From the NCBI RefSeq assembly GCF_008801405.1, contig NZ_VZPV01000004.1, forward strand, positions 62,001-126,000: a stretch of 64,000 nt of DNA. Reading direction: 5' to 3'. Under the pieces are notes generated by a model. It saw only the letters and a list, made by a program, of their open reading frames with translations. It searched no databases and was not told the DNA's origin. Within the stretch, counting starts at the first letter, position 1. Each line of letters begins with the position of its first letter. This DNA comes from Ralstonia insidiosa (lineage in GTDB: Bacteria; Pseudomonadota; Gammaproteobacteria; Burkholderiales; Burkholderiaceae). Of this stretch, positions 49,534 through 58,306 are shown in pieces. A program made the position numbers and the translations under genes.

Positions 49534-50640
49534 ATGAAGATGAAACTGTTTGCAGCTGCTGTTGCAGCTCTGGCCGCCGGTGGCGCCTATGCACAATCCT
49601 CCGTGACCCTGTACGGTGTGGTCGACGCTGGTCTGACCTACGCAAACAAGGTGCCGGGCGCAACCGCTGGTTCGAGCGGCTCGCGTATTGGCCTGGATTC
49701 GGGCGGCCTGTCGGGCTCGCGTTGGGGCCTGCGTGGCGTTGAAGACCTGGGCGGTGGCCTGAAGGGTATCTTCAACCTGGAAAGCGGCTTCAACATTGAC
49801 ACCGGCACGTCGGGTCAAGGTGGCCGTCTGTTCGGTCGTAACGCTTACGTTGGTCTGCAAGGCCAGTGGGGTCAACTGACCCTGGGTCGTCAGCAAAACC
49901 TGCTGTACGACTTCTCGCTGATCTATGACCCGATGGCAATTGCCACGCGTTACTCGCTGGCTTCGCAAGACGCCTTCTTCTCGGGTCGTGCTGACAACGC
50001 CGTCAAGTACATCGGCACGTTCGGTGGCCTGAGCGTCTCGGCTCTGTACTCGTTCAACAACAACGGCAACGAAGTTGCTGGCAGCAGCAAGACCGGCCGT
50101 GAGTGGAGCCTGGGTGCTAACTACGCTGGCGGCCCGCTGGGCATCGGCGCAGTGTATGACTCGACCAACTCGACGGTTGTTGGCAGCGACAACAAGGAAC
50201 AACGCGCCACGATCGCTGGCACGTACGCCTTCGGTCCGGCCAAGCTGTACGCTGGCTACCGTTGGTACAAGGCTAACTACGCAACCGTTGCTGGCAATGG
50301 CAACCTGCGTTCGAACCTGTACTGGGCAGGCCTGGGCTACCAAGCTACGCCGGCTCTGACGCTGACGGGTACGGCTTACTACCAACAGTTCAAGAACAGC
50401 GGCACGGGCAACCCGTGGCTGTTCGTGGTCGGCACCGACTACGCTCTGTCGAAGCGCACCGACGCTTACTTCAACCTGGCCTATGCTAAGAACAGCGGCG
50501 GTTCGGGTCTGGGCGTGATCGGCCTGAACGACGCTAGCTACGCTGGTACGACGCTGACGAACGGCAGCCAAGTGTTCTCGGGCCCGAACAACAGCAACAA
50601 CCAGTTCGGCGCTACCGTCGGCCTGCGTCACAAGTTCTAA
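49534..50640 (+). CDS. Gram-negative general porin (OmpC/Omp32-like)
   Basis: This 368-residue, 16-stranded trimeric porin has the signal peptide MKMKLFAAAVAALAAGGAYA and the betaproteobacterial porin opening QSSVTLYGVVDAGLTY. LGGGLKGIFNLESGFN and LFGRNAYVGLQGQWGQLTLGRQ are conserved. The protein ends in VGLRHKF, with the terminal phenylalanine needed for BamA recognition. Codon use is strongly biased (CTG, GGT, CGT, AAC), as expected for a highly expressed gene. It diffuses small hydrophilic solutes. Confidence 0.95.
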   Translation: MKMKLFAAAVAALAAGGAYAQSSVTLYGVVDAGLTYANKVPGATAGSSGSRIGLDSGGLSGSRWGLRGVEDLGGGLKGIFNLESGFNIDTGTSGQGGRLFGRNAYVGLQGQWGQLTLGRQQNLLYDFSLIYDPMAIATRYSLASQDAFFSGRADNAVKYIGTFGGLSVSALYSFNNNGNEVAGSSKTGREWSLGANYAGGPLGIGAVYDSTNSTVVGSDNKEQRATIAGTYAFGPAKLYAGYRWYKANYATVAGNGNLRSNLYWAGLGYQATPALTLTGTAYYQQFKNSGTGNPWLFVVGTDYALSKRTDAYFNLAYAKNSGGSGLGVIGLNDASYAGTTLTNGSQVFSGPNNSNNQFGATVGLRHKF

Positions 50641-50679
50641 TTTGACGCGCTCGTAAGGGCGCATCGAATTAAACGGTTA

Positions 50680-50712
50680 AACGCCGATCCCGAAAGGGGT
50701 CGGCGTTTTTCT
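50680..50712 (+). terminator. Strong terminator after porin
   Basis: A 12-bp stem (AACGCCGATCCC / GGGGTCGGCGTT) with a GAAA tetraloop runs into TTTTTCTTT. Confidence 0.9.
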
Positions 50713-51054
50713 TTGTGTGAGCGGTTTATGTGCGGCGATTGGTTGATCGTGGGGTGGAGGTGAGCCTGTTGGTTGCTTTGTTTTCACCGGCCGCAAAACA
50801 GGCTCGCTCGCGAAAGCATATGGATTGGATGGTGAGCGCAAAGCGTTGTCTTGCCAGTGTGGGTGTGACTTGGCTGGGTCCGGACCTGCGCTTGAGTTGC
50901 CGCGGCGCACGTGCGATCGCGTGACGCCTTGGGTGAAGAGGGCAGATGCCTGTACCTTGATTCGACCGGCATTCCAGAGGGGGGGGGCTTGGTCATGCCG
51001 GGTGAAGACTTTCCACTTTCCTGGCTGCTCGGCAGCCCCATGGTTGGTGCCGGT
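50713..51054. other. Intergenic region between porin and protease genes
   Basis: This 342-base stretch has no gene I can support. A 64-codon open frame (50730-50924) lacks a ribosome-binding site. Notable are a perfect 9-bp inverted repeat (GAGCCTGTT at 50762-50770, AACAGGCTC at 50797-50805) and a run of nine G residues (50979-50987). Confidence 0.45.
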
Positions 51055-51083
51055 AAAAAACGGCGGCACATTGGCCGCCGTTT
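51055..51083 (-). terminator. Terminator for the DegS/DegQ-like protease gene
   Basis: On the minus strand AAACGGCGGC / GCCGCCGTTT with a 6-base loop is followed by TTTTTT. It lies about 25 bases beyond the protease stop. Confidence 0.8.
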
Positions 51084-51107
51084 GTGTGTTGTCACTGCGT
51101 ACGCTGC

Positions 51108-52319
51108 TTACTGCTCTTCTTCGTCCTGAGAGGGCATCGGTACGTTGCGTCGCGTTGGCGCCGGGCGCTTGCCGACGACAATCGTGAGTTCGACTGCCTT
51201 GCCCTTGCGCGACACGGCCACCTTGGCTTCCGCGCCAGGCTTGAGCTGGGCAATGCTGTTCAGCAGCGCGGTCGTGTCGGCAATCGGTTGGCCGTTCACG
51301 CTGGTGAGGATGTCGCCGGGGCGCAGGCCTGCTCGATCCGCCGGTCCCCCTTGGACTACCGCAGCGATCAGCGCGCCATCCTTGCGCGACAGGCCGAATG
51401 ATTCGGCAATCTCCGGTGTCACGTCTTGTGGTTCAACGCCGATCCAGCCACGCACCACGCTGCCGGTCGAGATGATCGACTCCATCACCTGCTTGGCCAG
51501 CGACACGGGAATCGCGAAGCCAATCCCAAGCGAGCCTCCCGAGCGCGAATAGATGGCCGTGTTGATGCCGAGCAGGTTGCCGTCGGCATCCACCAATGCG
51601 CCGCCTGAGTTACCAGGGTTGATCGCCGCGTCGGTCTGGATGAAGTTCTCGAACGTGTTGATGCCCAGGTGGCTGCGGCCCAGCGCCGAGACGATGCCCA
51701 TTGTCACCGTCTGGCCCACACCGAACGGATTGCCAATGGCGAGCACCACGTCGCCAACGCGCACGTTTTCCAGGCGGCCCAGCGTGATGGCCGGCAGGTC
51801 GGGCAGATTGATCTTGAGGACCGCCAGGTCGGTCTCCGGGTCGGAGCCAACCACCTTGGCGTTAGCCTTGCGGCCATCGGTAAGCGCCACTTCGATTTCG
51901 TCGGCGCCATCCACCACATGGTGGTTCGTTAGAATGTAGCCTTCCGAGCTGACAATGACGCCCGAGCCCAGGCTGGCTGTCGGCTCCTGGCGTTGCTCGG
52001 GGGCGCGGTCGCCAAAGAAGAAGCGGAACCACGGGTCTGTGCTGGCCTGTGGGTTGTTGTTGCGCTTCGGAGCGTTCTTGCTGCTGAAGATGTTGACCAC
52101 CGCCGGCATTGCCACCTTGGCGGCTTCCGCGTAGGAGTTGCTGGAGGTGCCGCCGTGGCCGATCGGCGCGACTTCTTTCAGTGCGACGATGGGCGAGCCG
52201 GACTGCACAGCCATCTTGCCCCGCTGGAGCCACTCGGGCTTGAGGGTGGCAATCACAAACCAGACGGCCAGGACGACCGTGACGGCTTGTGCAAAAAACA
52301 GCCAAAAGCGGCGCAACAT
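51108..52319 (-). CDS. Membrane-anchored HtrA-family serine protease (DegS/DegQ-like)
   Basis: This 403-residue trypsin-like protease has one N-terminal membrane anchor (about residues 7-25), a catalytic triad in LTNHHVV (His), PETDLAVLKI (Asp) and GNSGGALVD (Ser), and a single PDZ domain (about 285-375: GWIGVEPQDVTPE...). One anchor plus one PDZ resembles DegS, which starts sigma-E anti-sigma cleavage. Many betaproteobacterial members are simply called Do-family, so the exact role is open. The start lies only 19 bases from the divergent Nif3-family gene. Confidence 0.88.
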   Translation of the reverse strand: MLRRFWLFFAQAVTVVLAVWFVIATLKPEWLQRGKMAVQSGSPIVALKEVAPIGHGGTSSNSYAEAAKVAMPAVVNIFSSKNAPKRNNNPQASTDPWFRFFFGDRAPEQRQEPTASLGSGVIVSSEGYILTNHHVVDGADEIEVALTDGRKANAKVVGSDPETDLAVLKINLPDLPAITLGRLENVRVGDVVLAIGNPFGVGQTVTMGIVSALGRSHLGINTFENFIQTDAAINPGNSGGALVDADGNLLGINTAIYSRSGGSLGIGFAIPVSLAKQVMESIISTGSVVRGWIGVEPQDVTPEIAESFGLSRKDGALIAAVVQGGPADRAGLRPGDILTSVNGQPIADTTALLNSIAQLKPGAEAKVAVSRKGKAVELTIVVGKRPAPTRRNVPMPSQDEEEQ

Positions 52320-52338
52320 AGGGCGAAATTGAGTCGAA

Positions 52339-53085
52339 ATGGATCGAAAAGAACTTGAATTGTACTTGAACGACCTGTTGCAAGCGGCCCGTTTTCGGGA
52401 CTATTGCCCCAACGGTCTGCAAGTGCAGGGTCGCGAAGACGTCACCCACATTGTGACGGGGGTCACCGCCAGTTTGGCTTTGATTGAGGCGGCTGTCGAT
52501 GCGCGTGCCGATGCCATCCTCGTGCATCACGGCTATTTCTGGAAGGGCGAGGACGCCCGCATCGTAGGTCAGAAGCACGCGCGTCTGAAGCGGCTTCTTG
52601 CGAACGACCTGAATCTCTTCGCCTACCACTTGCCGCTGGATGCGCATCCGGAGTTCGGCAACAACGCACAACTGGGCACATTGCTTGGTATCGAGCCCAA
52701 GGGTCGCTTTGGCGACGATGAACTGGGTTGGATCGGCTCGTTGCCCCAGGCGACCACGCTGGGTGTGTTTGCCGAGTCGGTCGCGGCCCGGCTGAACCGG
52801 GCGCCGCTGGTGCTCGGCGAAGCCGACCGGCCGGTGCGTACGGTCGGTTGGTGCACGGGCGGCGCGCAGGGCTGGTTTGAAGCGGCCGTCGCGGCGGGGG
52901 TGGATGTCTACCTGAGCGGCGAGGCATCCGAGCAGACCACGCATCTGGCGCGCGAATCCGGTGTGGCCTACATCGGAGCGGGCCACCATGCCACCGAGCG
53001 CGGTGGCGTTCAGGCGCTCGGCAACCACCTCGCCGAGCGCTTTGGCGTGCGTCACACCTTCATCGATATTCCGAATCCGGTGTGA
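52339..53085 (+). CDS. Nif3-like dinuclear metal centre protein
   Basis: This 248-residue protein of the Nif3/YbgI (GTP cyclohydrolase 1 type 2) family forms a toroidal hexamer with a two-metal site. Metal ligands are in ILVHHGYFWKG (His-His) and the C-terminal YIGAGHHATERGGVQAL. DYCPNGLQVQGR near the N-terminus is a family signature. The biochemical function is unsettled. No clear ribosome-binding site precedes the ATG at 52339. Confidence 0.92.
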   Translation: MDRKELELYLNDLLQAARFRDYCPNGLQVQGREDVTHIVTGVTASLALIEAAVDARADAILVHHGYFWKGEDARIVGQKHARLKRLLANDLNLFAYHLPLDAHPEFGNNAQLGTLLGIEPKGRFGDDELGWIGSLPQATTLGVFAESVAARLNRAPLVLGEADRPVRTVGWCTGGAQGWFEAAVAAGVDVYLSGEASEQTTHLARESGVAYIGAGHHATERGGVQALGNHLAERFGVRHTFIDIPNPV

Positions 53086-53100
53086 GGCGGTGCGTACTGA

Positions 53101-53532
53101 TTAACCCTTGGCCTTGAGGCTGTCGCGGATCTCGCGCAGCAGCACAGTGTCTTCCGGCGTTGCTGGGGCGGCTTCGGGTGCCTTGTTGGCCTCGGTCATG
53201 CGCGTGATGGCGCGCACCATCAGAAACACGATAAACGCCAGGATCAGGAAGTTGACCGCCACGGTGATGAAGTTGCCGTAGGCGAAGACCGGCACGCCTG
53301 CCTTCTTCAGATCGGCCAGCGTCTGCGGCACGCCTGCAGGGGCGTCGGCCAACTGGATATACAGATTCGAGAAATCGAGCTTGCCGACGATACGGCCGAT
53401 CAGCGGCATGATCAGGTCATTGACCAGCGAGTCGACAATTTTGCCGAACGCCGCACCGATGATCACACCGACTGCCAGGTCGATGACGTTGCCGCGCATC
53501 GCGAATTTTTTGAAGTCTTGCACAAGTGCCAT
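53101..53532 (-). CDS. mscL: Large-conductance mechanosensitive channel
   Basis: This 143-residue channel opens under membrane tension to release solutes during hypo-osmotic shock. The amphipathic N-terminal helix plus first membrane helix (FKKFAMRGNVIDLAVGVIIGAAFGKIVDSLVNDLIMPLIG) are highly conserved, and the second helix is ITVAVNFLILAFIVFLMVRAI. The cytoplasmic bundle ends with EDTVLLREIRDSLK. I chose the ATG at 53532, which follows GGAG at the right spacing, over the upstream ATG at 53562. Confidence 0.96.
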   Translation of the reverse strand: MALVQDFKKFAMRGNVIDLAVGVIIGAAFGKIVDSLVNDLIMPLIGRIVGKLDFSNLYIQLADAPAGVPQTLADLKKAGVPVFAYGNFITVAVNFLILAFIVFLMVRAITRMTEANKAPEAAPATPEDTVLLREIRDSLKAKG

Positions 53533-53724
53533 CGGTTTTCTCCGGATTGTTTGATTCGACACAAACGGTCAAGCTGTGGATCGGTTGACCTGAATTGTTG
53601 AAAGCGAGTTTATAGGAGACACTCCGAAACCGCGCTGGCACTGGGCTGGCGGGCGATCGGTAGGTCAACTATATCCGCAAGCAGCGTGCCCCGCGACGGG
53701 TATCGTCGGCTTCGTACGCTCGGG

Positions 53725-53730
53725 TATAAT
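53725..53730 (+). promoter_or_regulatory. Candidate -10 element of the petABC promoter
   Basis: A perfect TATAAT lies 48 bases before petA. No good -35 is seen at 16-18 bases, so an activator may be involved. Confidence 0.4.
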
Positions 53731-53777
53731 TTTTGGTTGACGCGAACCTATCTTGATTTCTCACCCTGGGGTCTTGA

Positions 53778-54386
53778 ATGAGTGACCAGCAAAACGTCGA
53801 TAAAGGGCGCCGCAATCTGTTGATTGCGACGTCCGTCGCTGGTGGTGTGGGAGGGGTTGCAGTTGCGGCCCCTTTCGTTTGCACATTCGCACCATCTGAA
53901 AAAGCCCGTGCAGCGGGCGCGCCCGTAGAGGCGGACGTGAGTGACCTGGCGCCTGGCCAGATGAAGGTGGTGGAATGGCGCGGCAAGCCGGTCTGGTTGC
54001 TCAAGCGCACGCCCGAAATGCTGGAATCGCTCAAGAAAACCGACGCTGAAGTCGCCGACCCCAAGTCCGACGTGCCCTTCACCATGAAGACGCCGGACTA
54101 CTGCAAGAACGAAACCCGCTCCCGCGCCGAACATAAAGACCTGTTGGTCGTGGTCGGCATCTGCTCTCACCTGGGTTGCTCTCCGTCCGGTCCGTTTCCC
54201 GCAGGCGCCAACGTGCAGCTTGCCGGCGACCCCGGCTTCGTCTGCCCCTGTCATGGCTCCACGTTCGACCTGGCAGGCCGCGTGTTCAAGAACAAGCCGG
54301 CCCCGCAGAACCTGGACGTTCCGCCGTTCATGTTCCTGTCGGACACGAAGCTGGTGATCGGTAAAGACGAGAAAGGGGAGGCTTGA
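53778..54386 (+). CDS. petA: Cytochrome bc1 Rieske iron-sulfur subunit
   Basis: This 202-residue subunit carries the 2Fe-2S cluster that takes electrons from quinol and passes them to cytochrome c1. The twin-arginine signal (KGRRNLLIATSVAGG) also serves as membrane anchor and implies Tat export (tatABC at 39801-41444). Cluster ligands are in CSHLGC and CPCHGS. It is the first gene of petABC. Confidence 0.96.
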   Translation: MSDQQNVDKGRRNLLIATSVAGGVGGVAVAAPFVCTFAPSEKARAAGAPVEADVSDLAPGQMKVVEWRGKPVWLLKRTPEMLESLKKTDAEVADPKSDVPFTMKTPDYCKNETRSRAEHKDLLVVVGICSHLGCSPSGPFPAGANVQLAGDPGFVCPCHGSTFDLAGRVFKNKPAPQNLDVPPFMFLSDTKLVIGKDEKGEA

Positions 54387-54388
54387 TC

Positions 54389-55789
54389 ATGGCCGAGAAG
54401 AAGGTGGAGACAACCGGGCTGCTGGGCTGGATCGATGCGCGCTTCCCGGCATCCGAGCTGTGGAAGGCGCATCTGTCGGAATACTACGCGCCGAAGAATT
54501 TCAACTTCTGGTATTTCTTTGGCTCACTGGCGCTGCTGGTGCTGGTGATCCAGATCCTCACCGGCATCTTCCTGGTGATGAACTACAAGCCGGACGGCAC
54601 GCTCAACGCCGCCGGCATCCCCGTCGCCTACGCGAGCGTGGAGTTCATCATGCGCGAAGTGCCGTGGGGCTGGCTGGTGCGCTACATGCACTCGACCGGC
54701 GCGTCGGCGTTCTTTGTCGTGGTCTACATGCACATGTTCCGCGGCATGCTGTACGGCTCGTACCGCAAGCCGCGCGAGCTGGTTTGGATCTTCGGCTGCC
54801 TGATCTTCCTGTGCCTGATGGCCGAAGCCTTCATGGGCTATCTGCTGCCGTGGGGCCAGATGTCGTACTGGGGCGCGCAGGTGATCGTGAACCTGTTCTC
54901 CGCCATCCCGCTGATCGGCCCGGACCTGTCGCTGTGGATTCGCGGTGACTACGTGGTGTCGGACGCAACGCTGAACCGCTTCTTCTCGTTCCACGTGATT
55001 GCCGTGCCGCTGGTGCTGCTGGGCCTAGTGGTGGCGCACATCATCGCGCTGCATGAAGTGGGCTCGAACAACCCGGACGGTGTCGAGATCAAGGCCAAGA
55101 AGGATGAGCGTGGCATTCCGCTCGACGGCATTCCGTTCCACCCGTACTACTCGGTGCACGACATCGTGGGCGTGGCGGTGTTCCTGTTCATCTTCAGCGC
55201 GATCGTGTTCTTCGCGCCGGAAATGGGCGGCTACTTCCTGGAAGCCAACAACTTCATCCCGGCAGACTCGCTGAAGACGCCGCCGCACATTGCGCCGGTG
55301 TGGTATTTCACGCCGTTCTACTCGATGCTGCGTGCGACCACGTCGGACTTCCTGCCGGTCCTGTGGGGCTTCCTGGCGATCATGCTGGGCCTGCTGTTCG
55401 TGCGTTCGAAGAGCATGAAGGTCAAGGGCGTGGCGGTGGCGGTGGCCGTGATTCTGGCGCTGGGCTTTGCCTTCATCGACGCCAAGTTCTGGGGCGTGGT
55501 GGTGATGGGCGGCTCGGTGGTGATCTTCTTCTTCCTGCCGTGGCTGGATCAATCGCCGGTCAAGTCGATCCGCTATCGTCCGGGCTTCCACAAGACGCTG
55601 CTGATCCTCTTCGTGATCGCCTTTGCGGTGCTGGGCTACCTGGGTATCCAGCCGCCGAGCCCGATCGGTTCGATCATCTCGCAGATCGGCACCATTCTGT
55701 ACTTCGCGTTCTTCCTCGCGATGCCGATCTGGAGCCGGATCGGGACGTTCAAGCCAGTGCCTGAGCGCGTCACGTTCACGCCGCACTGA
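54389..55789 (+). CDS. petB: Cytochrome bc1 cytochrome b subunit
   Basis: This 466-residue membrane subunit binds two b hemes. The heme histidines are in RYMHSTGASAFFVVVYMHMFRG and in FFSFHVIAVPLVLLGLVVAHIIALHEVG. The quinol-site PEW-type motif appears as WYFTPFYSMLRA context after ADSLKTPPHIAP. I chose the ATG at 54389 because it follows AAAGGGGAG; the TTG at 54383 is less likely. It is translated right after petA. Confidence 0.96.
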   Translation: MAEKKVETTGLLGWIDARFPASELWKAHLSEYYAPKNFNFWYFFGSLALLVLVIQILTGIFLVMNYKPDGTLNAAGIPVAYASVEFIMREVPWGWLVRYMHSTGASAFFVVVYMHMFRGMLYGSYRKPRELVWIFGCLIFLCLMAEAFMGYLLPWGQMSYWGAQVIVNLFSAIPLIGPDLSLWIRGDYVVSDATLNRFFSFHVIAVPLVLLGLVVAHIIALHEVGSNNPDGVEIKAKKDERGIPLDGIPFHPYYSVHDIVGVAVFLFIFSAIVFFAPEMGGYFLEANNFIPADSLKTPPHIAPVWYFTPFYSMLRATTSDFLPVLWGFLAIMLGLLFVRSKSMKVKGVAVAVAVILALGFAFIDAKFWGVVVMGGSVVIFFFLPWLDQSPVKSIRYRPGFHKTLLILFVIAFAVLGYLGIQPPSPIGSIISQIGTILYFAFFLAMPIWSRIGTFKPVPERVTFTPH

Positions 55790-55826
55790 TAGAACCCGCG
55801 CACAAGGACCCATGAAGGACACAAGA

Positions 55827-56570
55827 ATGAAAAAGCTGCTCGCGATTTTCGCCTTGGCCGGTCTCGTGTTTGCCGCGCCTGTGATGGCCAATGAGGGCGG
55901 CGTGCCGCTCGATTCGGCGCCCAACCAATCCAGCGACACGTCCGCGCTGCAGCGCGGTGCCAAGCTGTTCGTCAACTACTGCCTGAACTGCCACGGCGCA
56001 AGCGCGATGCGCTACAACCGCCTGCGCGATATCGGCCTCTCCGAAGAGCAGATCCAGAAGAACCTGCTGTTCACGTCGGACAAGGTCGGTGACCTGATGC
56101 ATATCGCCATGTCGCGAGACGACGCCAAGAAGTGGTTCGGCGCCGTGCCGCCGGACCTGTCGGTGATTGCGCGCGCGCGCGGCAGCGATTGGCTCTACAC
56201 CTACCTGCGCACGTTCTACCGCGACGACACGCGTCCGACCGGCTGGAACAACCTGGTGTTCGACAAGGTCGGCATGCCGCACGTGCTGTGGGAGTTGCAG
56301 GGTCAGCAGGTGCCGAAGTACGCCGAAGTGAAGTCCGAGCACGGCGAGGTCGAGAAGAAGCTCGTCGGCTTTGAACTGGCGGTGCCGGGCAAGATGAGCA
56401 AGGTCGAATACGACCAGGCAGCGGCCGACCTTGTCACGTATCTGGACTGGATGGCAGAGCCTGCCGGCAACCTGCGCAAGCGCCTGGGCGTGTGGGTTCT
56501 GTTGTTCATTGGCGTGTTCTTTGTGCTGGCCTGGCGCCTGAATGCGGCCTATTGGAAGGACATCAAGTAA
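55827..56570 (+). CDS. petC: Cytochrome bc1 cytochrome c1 subunit
   Basis: This 247-residue c-type cytochrome has a signal peptide (MKKLLAIFALAGLVFAAPVMA), the heme motif CLNCH and a C-terminal membrane anchor (GVWVLLFIGVFFVLAWRLNAAYW). It passes electrons to soluble cytochrome c. Two ATGs are possible: 55827, with AAGGA seven bases upstream, is preferred; 55812 has a poorly spaced site and would add five residues. Confidence 0.95.
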   Translation: MKKLLAIFALAGLVFAAPVMANEGGVPLDSAPNQSSDTSALQRGAKLFVNYCLNCHGASAMRYNRLRDIGLSEEQIQKNLLFTSDKVGDLMHIAMSRDDAKKWFGAVPPDLSVIARARGSDWLYTYLRTFYRDDTRPTGWNNLVFDKVGMPHVLWELQGQQVPKYAEVKSEHGEVEKKLVGFELAVPGKMSKVEYDQAAADLVTYLDWMAEPAGNLRKRLGVWVLLFIGVFFVLAWRLNAAYWKDIK

Positions 56571-56585
56571 AATCCGTGTTTTCCG

Positions 56586-56630
56586 GGCAAGGGCTAGGCC
56601 GGTGAAGAACTGGTCCTAGCCCTTGCCTTT
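56586..56630 (+). terminator. Terminator after petABC
   Basis: A perfect 13-bp stem (GGCAAGGGCTAGG / CCTAGCCCTTGCC) is followed by TTTTGGCTTTTT. It separates petABC from sspAB. Confidence 0.8.
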
Positions 56631-56642
56631 TGGCTTTTTGTG

Positions 56643-56669
56643 CCGTGGCGGTAAGGTTTACCGCCACGG
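56643..56669 (+). repeat. 12-bp perfect hairpin in the sspA leader
   Basis: CCGTGGCGGTAA, a GGT loop and TTACCGCCACGG form a perfect stem. No T tract follows, so it is not a terminator. It could be a 5'-end stabiliser or an operator for sspAB. Confidence 0.6.
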
Positions 56670-56719
56670 TTGTACCGTCATCGGGCCGCCCCCGGCCCAT
56701 GCGTCAAGGAACTACAACC

Positions 56720-57331
56720 ATGATGGTCTTGTACTCGGGCACCACTTGCCCGTTCTCGCAGCGTTGCCGCCTCGTCCTGTTCGAAAAGGGCATGGATTTC
56801 GAGATTCGCGACGTCGATCTCTTCAACAAGCCGGAAGACATCGCGGTGATGAACCCGTACGGCCAGGTACCCATCCTGGTCGAGCGTGACCTCATCCTGT
56901 ACGAGTCGAACATCATCAACGAGTACATCGACGAGCGCTTCCCGCACCCGCAGCTGATGCCGGCTGACCCGGTGCAGCGCGCCCGTGCTCGCCTGTTCCT
57001 GTTCAACTTTGAAAAGGAACTCTTCACGCACGTGTCGGTGCTGGAGAACGAAAAGGGCAAGGCTGCCGAGAAAAATCACGAGAAGGCGCGTGCCGCCATC
57101 CGTGACCGCCTCACGCAGCTCGCTCCGATCTTCCTGAAGAACAAGTACATGCTGGGCGAAGAGTTCTCGATGCTCGACGTGGCGATCGCGCCGCTGTTGT
57201 GGCGCCTGGATCACTACGGCATTGAAGTCTCGAAGAACGCCGCACCGCTGATGAAATACGCCGAGCGTATCTTCAGCCGTCCGGCGTATATTGAAGCGCT
57301 GACCCCGTCGGAAAAGGTCATGCGCCGCTGA
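56720..57331 (+). CDS. sspA: Stringent starvation protein A (GST fold)
   Basis: This 203-residue protein has a thioredoxin-like N-terminal domain (MMVLYSGTTCPFSQRCRLVLFEKGMDFEIRDVDL) and an all-alpha C-terminal GST domain. In E. coli SspA binds RNA polymerase and affects stationary-phase and virulence gene expression. It lacks catalytic GST activity in characterised members. AAGGA precedes the ATG at 56720. It is followed by sspB as in most beta- and gammaproteobacteria. Confidence 0.95.
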   Translation: MMVLYSGTTCPFSQRCRLVLFEKGMDFEIRDVDLFNKPEDIAVMNPYGQVPILVERDLILYESNIINEYIDERFPHPQLMPADPVQRARARLFLFNFEKELFTHVSVLENEKGKAAEKNHEKARAAIRDRLTQLAPIFLKNKYMLGEEFSMLDVAIAPLLWRLDHYGIEVSKNAAPLMKYAERIFSRPAYIEALTPSEKVMRR

Positions 57332-57391
57332 TTGCCGCCGGGTTATGGGCCATGCACCAGCATGGCCGCACCCGCGGTTACTGATTTCATC

Positions 57392-57886
57392 ATGTCGGAA
57401 ACCTCCACCAAGCCCTATCTGATCCGGGCCATTTACGAATGGTGCACGGACAACGGCTTCACGCCGTACATTGCTGTCTTCGTCGATAACAGTACCAACG
57501 TGCCGCGCGAGTTCGTCAAGAATGACGAGATCGTGCTGAACGTGAGCTTTGACGCGACCAGTCAGCTCGACATGGGCAACGAGTGGATTACGTTTAGCGC
57601 GCGCTTCTCAGGCGTGTCGCGCAAGATCGAAGTGCCGGTCGAGAACGTGCTCGCCGTCTACGCGCGCGAGAATGGGCAGGGCATGGCCTTCCCGGTTGAG
57701 CGCAGTACGCCGACCACGCAAGCCGCCACCGAACGCGAGAACAATCCGCCGCCCAAGTTGGCTGCAGTGGACTCCGAATCGGCGCCTGCACCGGTTGCCG
57801 CAGAGGTGGATGGCGGCCCGGAAGACGAGCCGCCGCCGAATGTGCCACGAATTGGTGGCAAACCTGCACTGAAGGTCGTCAAGTAA
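57392..57886 (+). CDS. sspB: ClpXP adaptor SspB
   Basis: This 164-residue adaptor delivers ssrA-tagged proteins to ClpXP. The folded domain (about 5-115: KPYLIRAIYEWCTDNGFTPYIAVFVDN...VLNVSFDATSQLDMGNEWITFSARFSG...VPVENVLAVYARENGQGMAFP) binds the tag. A disordered Pro/Glu-rich linker follows, then the ClpX-binding tail RIGGKPALKVVK, which closely matches the E. coli tail. No strong ribosome-binding site distinguishes 57392 from 57362; I chose 57392 by protein similarity. Confidence 0.93.
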   Translation: MSETSTKPYLIRAIYEWCTDNGFTPYIAVFVDNSTNVPREFVKNDEIVLNVSFDATSQLDMGNEWITFSARFSGVSRKIEVPVENVLAVYARENGQGMAFPVERSTPTTQAATERENNPPPKLAAVDSESAPAPVAAEVDGGPEDEPPPNVPRIGGKPALKVVK

Positions 57887-57915
57887 CGCGTGTTAGGTTA
57901 GAATCGCGTTTCTTT

Positions 57916-57975
<60 letters not shown>

Positions 57976-57991
<16 letters not shown>

Positions 57992-58032
57992 AATGCGAAA
58001 GCGGCTTCCGAAAGGAAGCCGCTTTTTCTTTG
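57976..58032 (+). repeat. Left copy of tRNA-Thr 3'-end/terminator direct repeat
   Basis: This 57-base segment, from the T-arm of tRNA-Thr through the terminator T tract, recurs at 59923-59978 with about three differences. It may be the attachment-site core of a small integrated element, or the product of a local duplication. Confidence 0.7.
57998..58031 (+). terminator. Terminator after tRNA-Thr
   Basis: AAAGCGGCTTCC / GGAAGCCGCTTT with a short GAAA-type loop is followed by TTCTTT. Confidence 0.85.
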
Positions 58033-58306
58033 CGTCTACAAAACGTCGAGTTTTCTACGAACTCTTCGGAGGGGGCATGGCGAGTCGATCGCGCAAGGCT
58101 GTAGAGCCGCTTGCCCCTGCCGCTTGCGTACATCGTGCTCAGTCATGTCGCGGCTTTGATGCCCCTGCAGTGGCCTGGGCATGACCCACGTTGTCCGTTT
58201 CGGTTGTTCAACGCGGCTATCCGCTCACCATCGCCCCATAAACTGACACACAGAACCCGATGCCTCCAACTTGCATGGCGAATTCAGGAGGGGTAGAGGT
58301 CGAGAG
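58033..58306. other. Region between tRNA-Thr terminator and membrane-protein gene
   Basis: This 274-base stretch shows no supportable gene, RNA or repeat; short frames lack ribosome-binding sites. Confidence 0.4.

Noticed and set aside
50730..50924. A 64-codon ORF after the porin
   Set aside because: It has no ribosome-binding site, no recognisable domain, and overlaps the stem at 50762-50805.
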